Of a stretch of 19,657 nt of DNA, positions 8,688 to 18,831 are shown piece after piece (position 1 is the stretch's first letter; each line of letters starts with the position of its first letter). The notes beneath the pieces were generated by a model. It saw only the letters and a list, made by a program, of their open reading frames with translations, made no database searches and was not told the DNA's origin. Position numbers and translations under genes: made by a program. Source of the stretch: Cladosporium sp. IMV 00045. Taxonomy: Eukaryota; Ascomycota; Dothideomycetes; Cladosporiales; Cladosporiaceae. The stretch is from NCBI GenBank assembly GCA_001931905.2, contig MSJI02000443.1, positions 1-19,657 on the forward strand. Reading direction: 5' to 3'.

Positions 8688-10289
8688 ATGAAAGTGCCAC
8701 CGAATATCATTTTTATATTTGCTGATGACCATGCCGCCAAAGCTATTTCAGCGTACGGCACAGGCATCAACCATACGCCTAACCTGGACCGTCTGGCCAG
8801 TGAGGGTGCGAGGCTCGACCACTGCTATGTGACGAACTCCATTTGCACTCCTTCACGGGCGACAGTCCTCACGGGTATGCACAACCATGTCAGTGGCGTG
8901 TTGACGCTGAACGACGAGCTGAACAACCGGCTGCCCAATGTTGCAAAACAACTACAAATGAATGGGTACCAGACAGCGATTTTCGGTAAATGGCATCTTG
9001 GAGAAGGACCGGAGCATCAGCCGACGGGATTCGACCACTGGAGTGTTGTCCCTGGCCAGGGTGAATACTTTGATCCACAATTCATCGAGATGGGTGAGAC
9101 GCGACAGGAGGAAGGGTACGTTACAGACATCATCAACAACAAGACCCTCGGGTGGATCGAGCAAAGAGATCCAGACAAGCCTTTTTTTGTCATGAGCCAC
9201 CACAAAGCGCCTCACAGAAGCTGGCACTACGACCCGAAATACCAGGATCTCTACAGTGATCCCATCAAACTGCCAGATACCTTCACGGATGACTACAAGA
9301 ATCGTGCCAATGCTGCGAATGTTGCCGAGATGCGTGTGGCGGATGACATGACTTATAACGACCTTGGCCTTGTCCAGCCTACGGGAGGCAGTGACGTTGG
9401 CGAGAAGCTGATCGCTGGCGCAAATGCAGCGGAACGCAAGATCCCGAATCCCGACAATGTGAAGGAGCTGCGACTGATCGACAAGGAGACGGCAGAAGTT
9501 TACAGCTTCGAGACGAGGCAGGAGCTTGCCGAGTTCAAGTTTCAGCGTTATATGCAACGGTATCTGCGCACTGTTCAATCTGTCGACGACAATGTGGGGG
9601 AACTACTTGATTTCATTGACAGCGACGCTGACTTGAAGAACAATACTATGATTGTCTACTCTTCGGACCAAGGCTTCTTCCTCGGCGAGCATGGCTGGTT
9701 CGACAAACGTTTCATGTATGAAGAGTCATTTCAGATGCCCTTCCTCGTTCGGTACCCAGCCGAGATTGCACCTGGCACGGTTGTCAAGGACCTCGTTCAG
9801 AACGTCGATTTCGCACCAACCTTCCTCGACCTTGCTGGAATTCCCATTCCTAGCTTCATGCAAGGGTTCAGCTTCCGCGATGTGCTTCGTGGCCAGACGC
9901 CCGAAGACTGGCAAAAAGTCGCCTATCACCGCTACTGGATGCATAACGACGCCATTCACCACGCCTACGCTCATTACGGCGTTCGGGACAACCGCTACAA
10001 ATTGATCTACTGGTACAACGAGGGTTTCAATCTTACTGGCACTGGTGAAGGAGGGCAGGACAGGGAGTGGGAGTTGTTTGACACCCAGGAAGATCCTTTT
10101 GAACTGTTCAATGTGTTTGAGGAAGAAGACTATAAGAACATTCGCAAGTCAATGAAGATACTACTTGAAGAGAAGATGCTTAGTATTGGAGACCAGTGGG
10201 TTCACGATGATAGTGATGAATGGATATGTCAGACTGGTGATGTTTCCGCTGGGCTAAAGAACGCAAAGCTGGCTCAGGTGAACGGATGA
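8688..10289 (+). CDS. Sulfatase (arylsulfatase family, formylglycine-dependent), intronless
   Basis: A 533-residue hydrolase of sulfate esters, family S1. Seen: metal-binding FADDHAAKAISAYG at the N-terminus, the formylglycine signature CTPSRATVLTG whose cysteine is converted to formylglycine, the second signature GYQTAIFGKWHLG, the metal-site segment SSDQGFFLGEHGWFDK, and a C-terminal region with DNRYKLIYWYNEG and WELFDTQEDPFELFNV, typical of a DUF4976-like domain. Motif types resemble bacterial sulfatases more than classic animal arylsulfatases. The start was set at ATG 8688, ten codons inside the longest frame, because no ATG lies upstream in frame. No signal peptide is visible, so it would be intracellular. 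It has no introns, while every intact neighbouring gene has some. Transfer from bacteria is an inference. Substrate is unknown: a sugar sulfate or aryl sulfate is possible. Activity needs a formylglycine-generating enzyme elsewhere in the genome. Confidence 0.92.
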   Translation: MKVPPNIIFIFADDHAAKAISAYGTGINHTPNLDRLASEGARLDHCYVTNSICTPSRATVLTGMHNHVSGVLTLNDELNNRLPNVAKQLQMNGYQTAIFGKWHLGEGPEHQPTGFDHWSVVPGQGEYFDPQFIEMGETRQEEGYVTDIINNKTLGWIEQRDPDKPFFVMSHHKAPHRSWHYDPKYQDLYSDPIKLPDTFTDDYKNRANAANVAEMRVADDMTYNDLGLVQPTGGSDVGEKLIAGANAAERKIPNPDNVKELRLIDKETAEVYSFETRQELAEFKFQRYMQRYLRTVQSVDDNVGELLDFIDSDADLKNNTMIVYSSDQGFFLGEHGWFDKRFMYEESFQMPFLVRYPAEIAPGTVVKDLVQNVDFAPTFLDLAGIPIPSFMQGFSFRDVLRGQTPEDWQKVAYHRYWMHNDAIHHAYAHYGVRDNRYKLIYWYNEGFNLTGTGEGGQDREWELFDTQEDPFELFNVFEEEDYKNIRKSMKILLEEKMLSIGDQWVHDDSDEWICQTGDVSAGLKNAKLAQVNG

Positions 10290-11268
10290 CGAAATACGGG
10301 AAAGACCTGGCCAGTCGATCCATGGCTTATATTATCAAATGAATAAAGACAGTGTAAGTGACTTCCAGAGAACCTATTTTTGTCTTCCATGGCAGGCTGG
10401 GACCGAAGCCAGCATATGTAGTAGTGTCAGTAGCGTGGAGCCTCGTTAGGTACGACTCGGCAGCTAACATACTGCCTGTACGTTGCTTCTTTCTGTACTG
10501 GAGCTTGTTTCATACTCTTAGCTGCAGAAACACCACTACCCTCTCGATCGATATCTTCTCCACCGTCTCCAACAAATCTGTCTACAGCTACCATCACGCT
10601 GCGCCTGCTCTTAACGGCACGCCTACGGCGGGAAAACTTGGTAATGAGAGCACTTACTGTATTGGATGTGTTTTCAAACTCTTCACTATAAATGCTATTC
10701 TAGCCGCGGCCGATATTACCATGTTCGAGGCTACTTAATATCTGCCGAGATGAGTAGGAGATCGGGCCAGGGAATACTATCTAGGAGGATGTGACTGTAA
10801 GCGCTCTTGCCTTGCAGCAAGTTAGGGCTATGGCTCATTTAATGATCGATCGGATGAGATTGTATTTTATGTACGGATGATATCAGCTATTACTATCAGA
10901 ACGACCTGTATAGTTCTTGATCTAACTCACGCCGTGATCGACGTCTTAGGTTGTCAAGCAGGATTACCGAACGCATCTTTCACGCAATTCATTCGTTATG
11001 GACAAAGCTGAGAACAGCGTTAGGTAGCCCCTCAACAATCGGTCGTATTGTAAGACGACAGATATTCGAAGCTCGTATGTGCTTCGTCCTTCGGACATGA
11101 AGAGGAAAAGAGATCTCATGGGAGACAAACAATAGGTCTATTGAAAGTGATCGTATCCTGAGCGGGTTGAATCAACTGATGATTTTTTCCGCTCGGAAGT
11201 GTATACTTAAACTCTGAATACGGTACAACCAACCGAAGAGCGACCAAATCTGAGCCTAATTGGTCTCT
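10290..11268. other. Intergenic region, no supported gene
   Basis: Nearly 1 kb between the sulfatase and the coding fragments that follow. One frame (10358-10738, GTG start) is open for 126 codons but has no internal ATG until its end and no recognisable domain. No repeat, RNA gene or clear promoter was recognised. Confidence 0.4.
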
Positions 11269-11842
11269 TTAGCTAGGGTAAAGCCTGGCGCCAGCAGCAA
11301 CTAGCCTCAGTATCGCTCCTTCCTCAAAATCACTCACGAGGGAAGCCAACGCAAAATCTCAACCCCTCGCTCTTTTGAAGGGCCATAGCGACGGGAACGT
11401 ATTCCATGTGCATCGACTTTGTGCTATTGTAGGCAACCTCACCTATTGGCACAACGACTTCCGGTGCGCCAGCGTAACTCGCGCAGCTCGTATCATCCAT
11501 GCTTAAAGGAGGCTGGGTCGGTGCTGATACATACTCACCACGGTAGGAGACCGCACCATCCTGCCATATGTACGCGTACAAACCCTTTGAACAAGAGGAT
11601 TCACTGTACCGACCATATGCATGCGTCTCATACCATTCTTTGGAAATTGAGATGTTGCGCATGGACTCTGCGTAGCGCTCATCAGTAGCATTCTCCCAGC
11701 CCCATTCCCAACGAGCTAGGGGATCTGGGTTGATGTAGAGCCTGCGTCCATCGTTTACGTCAGCATAAGAGTCGAAGACGGATCCACCCATCTTTTGCAT
11801 CTGGTTGAGTGTGGGCCGAACGAGAAAGTCGTCTATGATCAA
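11269..11842 (-). pseudogene. C-terminal coding fragment, unknown protein
   Basis: An open stretch from 11842 down to 11330 codes for about 170 residues with natural-looking composition, including YINPDPLARWEWGWENATD, KEWYETHAYGRYSESSC and GLYAYIWQDGAVSYRGEY. Three N-glycosylation sequons (NAT, NIS, NST) and several cysteines suggest an extracellular or lumenal protein. Before the stop, a GTGAGT donor at 11337 and a short 37-nt intron (11301-11337) would give an alternative last exon to 11269. There is no in-frame ATG before the first residues (FLIIDDFLVRPTLNQ); just upstream the same frame meets two TGA codons. The gene therefore lacks its 5' part or has been broken. I do not recognise the family. 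Confidence 0.45.
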
Positions 11843-11866
11843 GAAGGCGAACTCCAGACATCCTCA

Positions 11867-12475
11867 ATGCCCAACCTCTGCTGGTCAACAGTTCATTGCT
11901 TGGCAAAGCCACTCCACAATGCAAACGACGATTTCCATACCAGCGTTGACATGGATGGCGATTCCATCTACGTCTACGCGAGCCCCACTGGTGGTGCTCC
12001 CGAAGACCATCCTACGCATCCCGGTATTTCACGGGTTTGTGGGATGCTGCTCCAGGTGATCGTGATCGTGGAAAGTTTTGATGCTGAAGTGACGGAAACG
12101 AGATGGGTCGGATACCTGACCGACACTCGTTGCACATCCGCGGGGCATTTCAACAGAAACAGCGCGAGCACAGTGATGCGCAACGGCTGTTTTGAGTTCT
12201 TTAGTTACCACGGAGACAGGCGCGAATGAGAACCTTGCTACCTCTACGCTCTTGGCGGTGCTAGGGAATACCCAGGCTTCCGACTACGTGTCGACTTTGT
12301 TGAGGATAACAGGGACCACGGCTGTAACGAGGTTGTCGAGACTCTCAACAGCTTCGGCGCCCTTGTTCCGCATATAGGCTGGGCCTTCTGCTTAGCTGGC
12401 GCTGTCTGCGGTAGAATCGAGAAAGCTCAGTGGTCTTGTGATTTCATCTTGAATAGAAAACATAACACAGAATAA
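11867..12475 (+). pseudogene. Possible secreted-type protein fragment interrupted by TGA
   Basis: One plus-strand frame is open from about 11795 to 12475 except for a single TGA at 12227-12229. The text is protein-like on both sides: GDSIYVYASPTGGAPEDHP and RWVGYLTDTRCTSAGHFNRN before the stop; ALGGAREYPGFRLRVDF, GCNEVVETLNSFGALVPHIG and FCLAGAVCGRIEKAQ after it. The cysteines and alternating hydrophobic blocks suggest a small secreted protein, but there is no clear start or signal peptide. The stop could have arisen from CGA by one C-to-T change. The minus strand in the same codon register also looks fairly protein-like but has about five stops, so the plus strand is preferred with caution. 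Family unknown. Confidence 0.3.
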
Positions 12476-13438
12476 AAGGCCACGAGTTCAGCTTCGAGAT
12501 CTTATTAGTATGAGCTTTTGAGAGTAGTCAGACTTGACGCCAAATTGTCAATTTGTAATTCCCTAGAGATCCGCTGCTGGGCGATCCTCGTGAACTCATA
12601 AATAAGGAACAAACGGAGTCATATGCAGCGTGACTTTCAGTATAGTAATCTTGGTAACGTTATCATATTCAATTCGTGTTTCAAAAGGTTGCTCTGCTAG
12701 ATTAGTCTCACGGGGGCCAGAGTACTAGGTGTATTTGGTGATTTCGAGGTCTCCCACCAATTCGCAAAACCGCAAGCCATCGTTTGTTCATAAGAAAGGC
12801 AAGTTTGCTGGCGACTCCAGGGCTAAGGTTGTGAGACGTGATGCAATGGACTGCTACAATGTTGGACTTCAAGACGTGCTTCGAGTTGAAATGGCGTGCT
12901 ACTAGAACAATACTTGATCTCGAGGCTGATGCTTGCATGCCACAAGAAAGACACTATTCCTGCATTTGCTTACATGTCCATGACATATTTATTAGCCTTT
13001 ATTGCGTGCTGTTCTCATGCACATGCTCTAGTAATTCCATGCACCTAGAAATTTTGGAAGCACTATCACAGATGATCTTCGGCGCTAGATATTATTCTGA
13101 TCTACAGGATCATGTTCTAATTTTCCGGTAGCTCGGTTAGCTTGAGTGATGCGATATCTGATGTTTTTTATTGGCTCAAAGTATATCTGCGCTCCATCTC
13201 TGATATCAACGCCACGCTTCGGGCGTTGGGTTTACTAAATGCGCCTGTAGTTTATCATCAAACGTGGAATGATCTCAAATGTCGTGCGATCACGCAGCTT
13301 CCAAGTTCATCATATTGTGTCCCTGGACGTATCGACGTTTTGGCTACTTAAAGCGAGATCATCGAGTCCAGATGTTTCGAATATCGCCACATCTTTTCCA
13401 CAGAAGACTTCGCGCTACTCGCAGCATCCCCCAAAATC
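12476..13438. other. Intergenic region upstream of the peroxygenase
   Basis: No gene that I can support; the frames at 12838-13131 and 13142-13351 lack any protein-like pattern. It should contain the peroxygenase promoter. An ATTGG (inverse CCAAT) lies near 13170. An AT-rich CTACTTAAAG at 13345-13354, some 85-95 bp before the start, could serve as a TATA-like element. Confidence 0.4.
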
Positions 13439-14850
13439 ATGAGAATCTTCTTTATGTTCAGAACGGCCGCGATGGTCGCTGCTATCCCGTCATTCATGGA
13501 CGATCCTATCGCTCTCGAACAGGCCAAAAGCATCCTCCGCCGCAACGACGCTCTAGGCCTCAGTAAATCTGAGTCGAACTGTGGTCTTGTTCCTTGCACA
13601 ACTTTCGATGAAGATGATCAACTTATCACTCTGACTGGACCTCACTCCTTTGAATCGCCTGGCCTTGGAGATATCCGCGGTCCTTGCCCAGGTCTCAATG
13701 CTGCTGCAAACCATGGATTTCTTCCGCGCAACGGGTAAGTCAATTCTCCTTAACGTGATTGAAATATGGATTCGTTTATTAACGACTGCATCAGCATTGT
13801 GTCTCTAGAGGAGACTGTCTCTGGGCTCGGCGCTCTATACCAAATGTCCCCCGAGCTTGCTGCTGCATTAGCTGCCTATGCTATCGCACTTGATGGAAAT
13901 GTGCTTGAGGGTGTTTGGTCTATTGGTGGGCCACTGCCACCGGATCTCCTGAGTGATTCCAACTTAGGCACAGGTCAAGGCCTCTCCTACTCACACAATA
14001 ATTACGAAGGGGATGCCTCTATTGGTTGGTTTCCTTTGAACATACCTGGTTTCCCCAAAACTAATGTTTTCTAGGTCGCAACGACGCTTACCTCAACGAT
14101 GGCGATGCCCACTCACTCAACATCACCAAATTCGAGCGCGTGTACGCTGTCGGTGGAGAAGAAGATCGATACACCATGGACAAATTCAGGCAACGCTTTG
14201 AAGACGTGCAGGACGAATCGATTCAGAACAACCCATACTTTTTCACCGGCGCCTTCTCTACCGTTGTCGTGGTACCCGCTGCGTACAACTTCGTCATCAA
14301 CTTCATGTCCAACCATACCAAAGAGGAACCAAGCGGCTATCTCGATGGGTACAATTTCAAGACGTTTTTCGGCGTCAGCGGCGAACCCGGCTCTTTTGAA
14401 TGGAACAAGGGCCAAGAGCGTGTGCCAGAGAACTGGTATCGTCGTCCCTCCGACAGGCCGTACACTGCTGCCGACGTGTTTGCAGATGTAGGCCTCGGAT
14501 ACGCAGCTTATCCGAACACACTGAAATTCGGAGGCAATGTTGGCAAGCCGAACTCATTTGTGGGATTGAACGTTGCCAATCTCACTGGGGGTGTGTTCAG
14601 TGCCGAAGATTTGTTCGAGGGCAACAATCTCGCGTGCTTTTCTTACAGCATTTTGCAACAAGCTATCCCGGATTTCCTCAACAAAGCGCTAGACAAACTT
14701 GGCCCTGTCACCGATATGATTGACAAGTACTTTGGACCGCTTGTCGGAGGGCTCAGCTGCCCGCAGCTAGGAAAATTTGACGTTGGTGTCTTTGATCAAT
14801 TTCCGGGATACACTTACAGCCCCACTGGTCCGGCTACGAACTTCAAATGA
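13439..14850 (+). CDS. Unspecific peroxygenase (heme-thiolate haloperoxidase family), secreted
   Basis: A 433-residue extracellular heme-thiolate enzyme of the chloroperoxidase family (Peroxidase_2), which uses H2O2 to oxygenate unactivated C-H and C=C bonds. Exons 13439-13734, 13795-14024 and 14075-14850 join in frame; introns 13735-13794 (GTAAGT...CATCAG) and 14025-14074 (GTTGGT...TTCTAG). Seen: an N-terminal hydrophobic signal (MRIFFMFRTAAMVAAIP), the PCP heme-ligand motif (Cys83 in RGPCPGLNAAANHGFLPRNG), and EGD at residues 170-172 followed by Ser174 and Arg177 (YEGDASIGRNDAYLNDGD). EGD marks peroxygenases, whereas classic chloroperoxidase has EHD. Arg216 and Glu223, seven apart in FRQRFEDVQDE, fit the acid-base pair of long peroxygenases. 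Length also fits the long group. The second intron splits the EGD-to-Arg motif. The gene looks intact. In a detoxifying or lignocellulose-related role it would act outside the cell; exact substrate unknown. Confidence 0.92.
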
Positions 14851-15365
14851 ATCTAGCAATCGCAAGAATCCTAGTCATCTTTCTTTAGATGATTAGTGAA
14901 CGCGATGCTACTTACCTTTATATACGCAAAGTTGTAAAGAGCAATAGATAATCTAAGTAGTATCGAAGTATCAAATTACTATTAATTTAAATATACAAAT
15001 TATATAGTATATACAACCTTTTCACTACTAAGTTAACTACTTATTATACTTCCTTAAAGAGAAAAGTATAAAAAGTATGATTAAAAGTCTTATAATCATT
15101 ATTACTAGTTTATAAGAACTTTGAAGTACTATCTTTAGAAGCTTCATTATCTTACTAAAACTACTTCTCACTCTCGATAGGATAGTAGAGTAGTCTGAAA
15201 TTAAGAATATTCTCGTCGTCTTTTACCTCGCAAAATGCATCTATATTCGGTATCAAGCAGCTAATATAAATTTGCTATCCAGATCTCGCACACTCGTGAA
15301 AGGTCGACAAGATACCTTTCGTCAGGGAAGAAGACATTGCAGAGATCAATACAATATTGCTTGAT
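14851..15365. other. Convergent intergenic region with AT-rich island (about 14930-15270)
   Basis: Between the 3' ends of the peroxygenase (+) and the alcohol dehydrogenase (-). From about 14930 to 15270 the DNA becomes strongly AT-rich, with dense TpA steps, and has no open frame. It contrasts sharply with the coding DNA on both sides. This texture fits a small RIP-mutated transposon relic; no terminal repeats were identified. Confidence 0.5.
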
Positions 15366-16506
15366 TCAATTGGTAAGAACGTATCTATACCTGGGCAAAC
15401 CTTTCTCAAAATCAATGATAGCCTGGTTGGCGTCTGCCATCGGACGCTCGTTGACCCAAGGCTGGATCTTCTTCTCTGCAGCAAGTTGCAGCATCTCTCG
15501 TATTTCTGTAGGTGAAGCGATCAGAGAGCCACCGACTTTGACTCTCTTCAAGATGAGAGAGAAAGCGGTGAAAGCAGGGATAGGATCCTCCGGAGCGCCG
15601 ACTTGAATGAACTGACCACCGATGTCCAAAAGATCGAGGTATTTTCCCAGCGGCACGCCAGGACCGGAGATCGTGCTTACGATAAGGTCTAGCGAGTTCG
15701 CATGCTTCTTCTCGTAGCCCTCATCGGAAGTGGCGATAAAGTCGTCAGCGCCCATTTCTAGGGCATCATTCTTCTTCGCATCAGTACGGCTGATCGCCAC
15801 GACCCTCGATGCCCCGAGAGCTCTAGCCCAGAGCAGTCCAAAGTGACCTAAACCTCCGATTCCCACAATGCCGACTTTCCGACCTTCAGCGCCATTGCTT
15901 TTGAGTGGAGAGTAGAGCGTGGCTCCCGCGCAAAGCATAGATGCAGCAGCAGCCGAGTCGACACCTTCTGGTATCGCAAAGACGAACGTAGCGTCGCCGC
16001 GCCAGTACTTCGCATAGCCTCCAGATGTCTTCTCGCCCGTAGGCCATGTGCTGTTGTACGTGTCGAAGGCGTGCGGACAGTAATTCTCGATGTTATCGGA
16101 GCAGGCGGCGCAATCGCCCTTCAAGCAGGCGCCGGATTGGGCGCCTACGCCAACGCGGTCCCCGATGCGGACGCCCTTGACGTCTTCACCAAGACGCACA
16201 GCTTTCCCTACTATCTCGTGGCCGACGACGCAAGGGTAGTCGGTCGGAGCCCAGCCGCTCGAGAGAGTATGGACGTCACTCCCACAGATGCCAGCGTGGG
16301 TGATCTCAATCTGTTGTGTATATCTGTCAGAGACATTGGCGCTACAACTGAAATTTTATCATCGTGAAGCTCCGGAGCTTTGGGCTTCATACATCGATAT
16401 CGTTTTTCCGGAAGACTTTAGGTTCGAACGGCTGCCATGACAGGTTCCCTTTGACGGCGCCGGGATCGAGAGCGACCCATCCCTCGAATTTGTAATCTTT
16501 GGGCAT
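15366..16506 (-). CDS. Zinc-dependent alcohol dehydrogenase, CAD/ADH6-like, NADP-type
   Basis: A 352-residue medium-chain dehydrogenase/reductase interconverting alcohols and aldehydes in the cytosol. Exon 1 is 16393-16506 (38 codons), the intron 16311-16392 (GTATGA...CAACAG), and exon 2 15366-16310. Seen: catalytic-zinc Cys47 in HAGICGSDVH, His69-Glu70 in VVGHE, a third ligand Cys in SMLCAGATLYSPL, four structural-zinc cysteines in GACLKGDCAACSDNIENYC, and the Rossmann loop GIVGIGGLGHFG. The AISRTDAKK segment after the second strand favours NADP(H), as in yeast ADH6 and cinnamyl alcohol dehydrogenases. The tail YRYVLTN is normal for the family. Structural-zinc cysteine spacing is unusual (see findings). 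It lies on the same strand as the MFS gene, about 580 bp downstream of it. Substrate is not deducible; aromatic or aliphatic aldehydes are typical of the family. Confidence 0.93.
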
Positions 16507-17088
16507 AGAGGTGGTGTTTGAAGGACTTGCAATGCTGTTTGAGCGGAGCCGTGTTTCGGTGCTGGTTACACTGCGCAGATGGATGTCGCATTGTAATCTC
16601 TGTTATATACACAGGTCACATCGTAAGGAGGGCATTGTGGGGATGACGTGTCATCATGACAGCCTCAATGACTTGTGCAGCGATGCAATGCAGGTCGAAG
16701 AGCATGCGATGCGGCGGAGCCCATGCAATAGTGCCCACTGGCAGTGGAGATATTGCAGGTGCATCAGTAGCGTCAGTCACTGACCGTAAGCGCTGGTGAT
16801 TGACGTCTTTCGCTCGGTGCACCGGGCAAACAGCGCATGCACGAGAATGTGGATTGCTTTAGAAGATTCTCCAGTCCGTGCGAATGATCTTGATTAGGAT
16901 CTACGTATACTGACCGCCCCAGAGTAGGTACCACACATCATCTTAACGGGTCTCCTATGGACAGAGATAGCGCGCGAGAACACCACCTACGGGAACCTGC
17001 ACTGCCTTTGACTCATGGACTGAGCGGATATGTGCTTTCGTGCTATGCATACAGGCCGAAAGCGAGCTTTTGAAATCAAGCAGACACC
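16507..17088. other. Spacer between the MFS gene and the alcohol dehydrogenase
   Basis: Holds the promoter of the alcohol dehydrogenase (transcribed leftward) and the 3' region of the transporter. No gene supported; the short open frames have no recognisable content. Confidence 0.45.
16603..16609 (-). promoter_or_regulatory. TATA box of the alcohol dehydrogenase gene
   Basis: On the minus strand TATATAA lies about 100 bp before the start codon at 16506, a normal distance for a fungal TATA promoter with a short leader. Regulation beyond this is not visible. Confidence 0.45.
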
Positions 17089-18669
17089 TTACACGAAGGT
17101 CTGGCCTGCATGAGCTACATCCCTCTGCGTCACCGTACTGTTTCCCCCCATGTACAACGCGATTGGCAAGCATGTGAGCAAACTTAACGCACCCAGAGAA
17201 GCACTCATCCCGCCGAATGCGAAATGTTCCTTGAGCACAGCCGCGTAGATAGGTCCGATCATGGCACCCAAACCGAAGGCCGCGTTTTCCAACCCAAAAG
17301 CCAAAACGAAATCCTCTCTGCCGCCGAACACGCCAGGCCTGAGTTTTGCCATATCTTCCACCGTTGCCGAGACTTCACTGTAGATTGGCGCCAGGGTTAG
17401 TAGGACGCCAATGCCGAACAGCGTGAGAAGGATCAGGAGGCAGATAAGCTGCTCATGTTTCGATCTCGTTGTGTCGTCCAGTACAAGCATTGCAAGCATC
17501 GATGGAACCCACAGGACAAAGCCTGAGAGGGCTAGACATCTGGCGCCGAGGCGGTCGCAAAGGCAGCCCGCGAGCGGAGAGCAAGCCATAGGGATGGTGA
17601 TAGTGAGGAAGACAAGCGCCGTCTGAGACGAAGTAAAGCCAAACCTCTCGTAGGCGAAGACGGGGAGAATGGTCTCGAAAGCCCCAGAGAAGCTATTTAC
17701 CATGAACAGAGATCCCATAGCGGTCAGGAAGCGCGAATTGCTGAGAAGGATTCTGAGCGGGCTTTGGGCGGGCGACTTCGATATAGGATCAGAGCTTCCT
17801 TCGGTAGGTGCAGTGCCGTATGAGGAGACCTGGCTTACGGACTCAGCAGTTGGACGCCTCGACGCTTCGGCGGTACTTCCGAGAAGTGGCTTTTGAGCAT
17901 CGTTCGCCTCAAGCGCCTGGCGTTCCCCATCCTGGTTTGCTTGACTGTTCGGCGGTAGTGGCTCAACTACCAACAGCCTTAGCACGACTTCGAGGCCAGT
18001 AAGAATCATCGTCGGCACAAGAGCCCACTCGAAGCCGACTGCATCGTAGAGGAAGCCTCCAACGATTGGTCCCATGAAAAAGCCGAGACTAAGACTCATG
18101 CTGGTATACCCCAGAGCTTGGCCAATTTGGCCTGAGCCAAAGACATCGTAGAGCAGCGGGTAGCCAGCCGTGAAAACGGCGCCGCATGCGAAACCTTGAA
18201 CGAGACGAGCGATCAACAGCAGCGTGACCGAGCGAGAGAGAGCGAACAGTAAGATCGTGACGAATAAGAGCGTCTGGCCTAAGACGAAAGTCCATCGGAG
18301 ACCACTGATCCGCTGTCCTATCGAGCCAAAGAACACTGCGAGGATGAGGTCAGATCAAAAAGGAGGACATGTCGTCACATTAGACCGGCGTAGCCCTGAA
18401 CGTACCCGAGCCAACAAAGATCATCCCAGCATACGATGTCATCATAGCCGTATTCCATGCTTGCAAGTCCTCTTTACGTACTCCCGCGCGTGAGTGCAAT
18501 GCGTGCGGCATAATGGGAACCTGGGCAAACACTGTTAGCGAGAAAGACCAACTCATCTAATCATTGCTTCTCGTACAATTATTCCGTATGTAAAGACATC
18601 TGTAAAAATTGTCATGCAAACGACGAACCCAATATAGGCCTTGGATGCTAGAAAATCCGTCCGCTGCAT
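17089..18669 (-). CDS. Major facilitator superfamily transporter, DHA1/SLC18-like
   Basis: A 484-residue proton-coupled transporter in a cell or vacuole membrane, likely exporting small molecules. Exons 18577-18669, 18406-18520 and 17089-18335; introns 18521-18576 (GTACGA...GCCCAG) and 18336-18405 (GTACGT...TCGCAG) keep frame. The start at 18669 (MQRTDFLASKAYIGF) lies just before the first membrane helix; a longer in-frame start at 18825 is less likely. Seen: TM1 with DVFTYGIIVPIMPH, a degenerate loop-2/3 motif (GSIGQRISGLRW), and motif C of antiporters (GFFMGPIVGGFLYD) in TM5. A hydrophilic central loop of about 75 residues rich in Ser, Pro and Glu (ending SPAQSPLRIL) divides two six-helix halves. 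The second half has CDRLGARCLALSG, the repeat of the loop motif. The layout resembles vesicular amine/multidrug antiporters (SLC18/DHA1). Substrate unknown. It could export a product of the nearby oxidoreductases, but that is inference. Confidence 0.9.
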
Positions 18670-18823
18670 CTTATCCTTGACAGAAAAGGACGTAGTATTC
18701 CACGATATCCTTGCTTGATAGACCGAGTGGCTGGCGAGCTGTGACAAAGCTGTAGATTGTGCACAAAGGACGATTGTATGGATGGGATGACAGAAACGGT
18801 TTGCTTTGAAGCTTTCAAACCAC

Positions 18824-18831
18824 ATATATAT
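18824..18831 (-). promoter_or_regulatory. TATA box of the MFS transporter gene
   Basis: ATATATAT on the minus strand, about 155 bp before the start at 18669. This is the best core-promoter candidate upstream of the gene and leaves room for a leader of about 120 bases. It also argues for the start at 18669 over that at 18825, which would fall upstream of the expected transcript start. Confidence 0.4.

Noticed and set aside
8453..8770. Antisense open frame of 105 codons over the sulfatase start
   Set aside because: No recognisable domain, and it overlaps the conserved N-terminal motif of the sulfatase on the other strand.
10358..10738. Plus-strand open frame of 126 codons
   Set aside because: GTG start, no ATG until the end, no domain, signal peptide or splice sites; probably chance.
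16418..16612. tRNA-like GGTTCGAAC box and a short upstream frame
   Set aside because: The box lies inside exon 1 of the alcohol dehydrogenase with no tRNA fold around it; the short frame overlaps the real start in another frame.
18670..18825. Longer N-terminus for the MFS transporter
   Set aside because: In frame, but the added residues do not resemble a family N-terminus and the start would lie upstream of the expected transcript start after the TATA box at 18824-18831.
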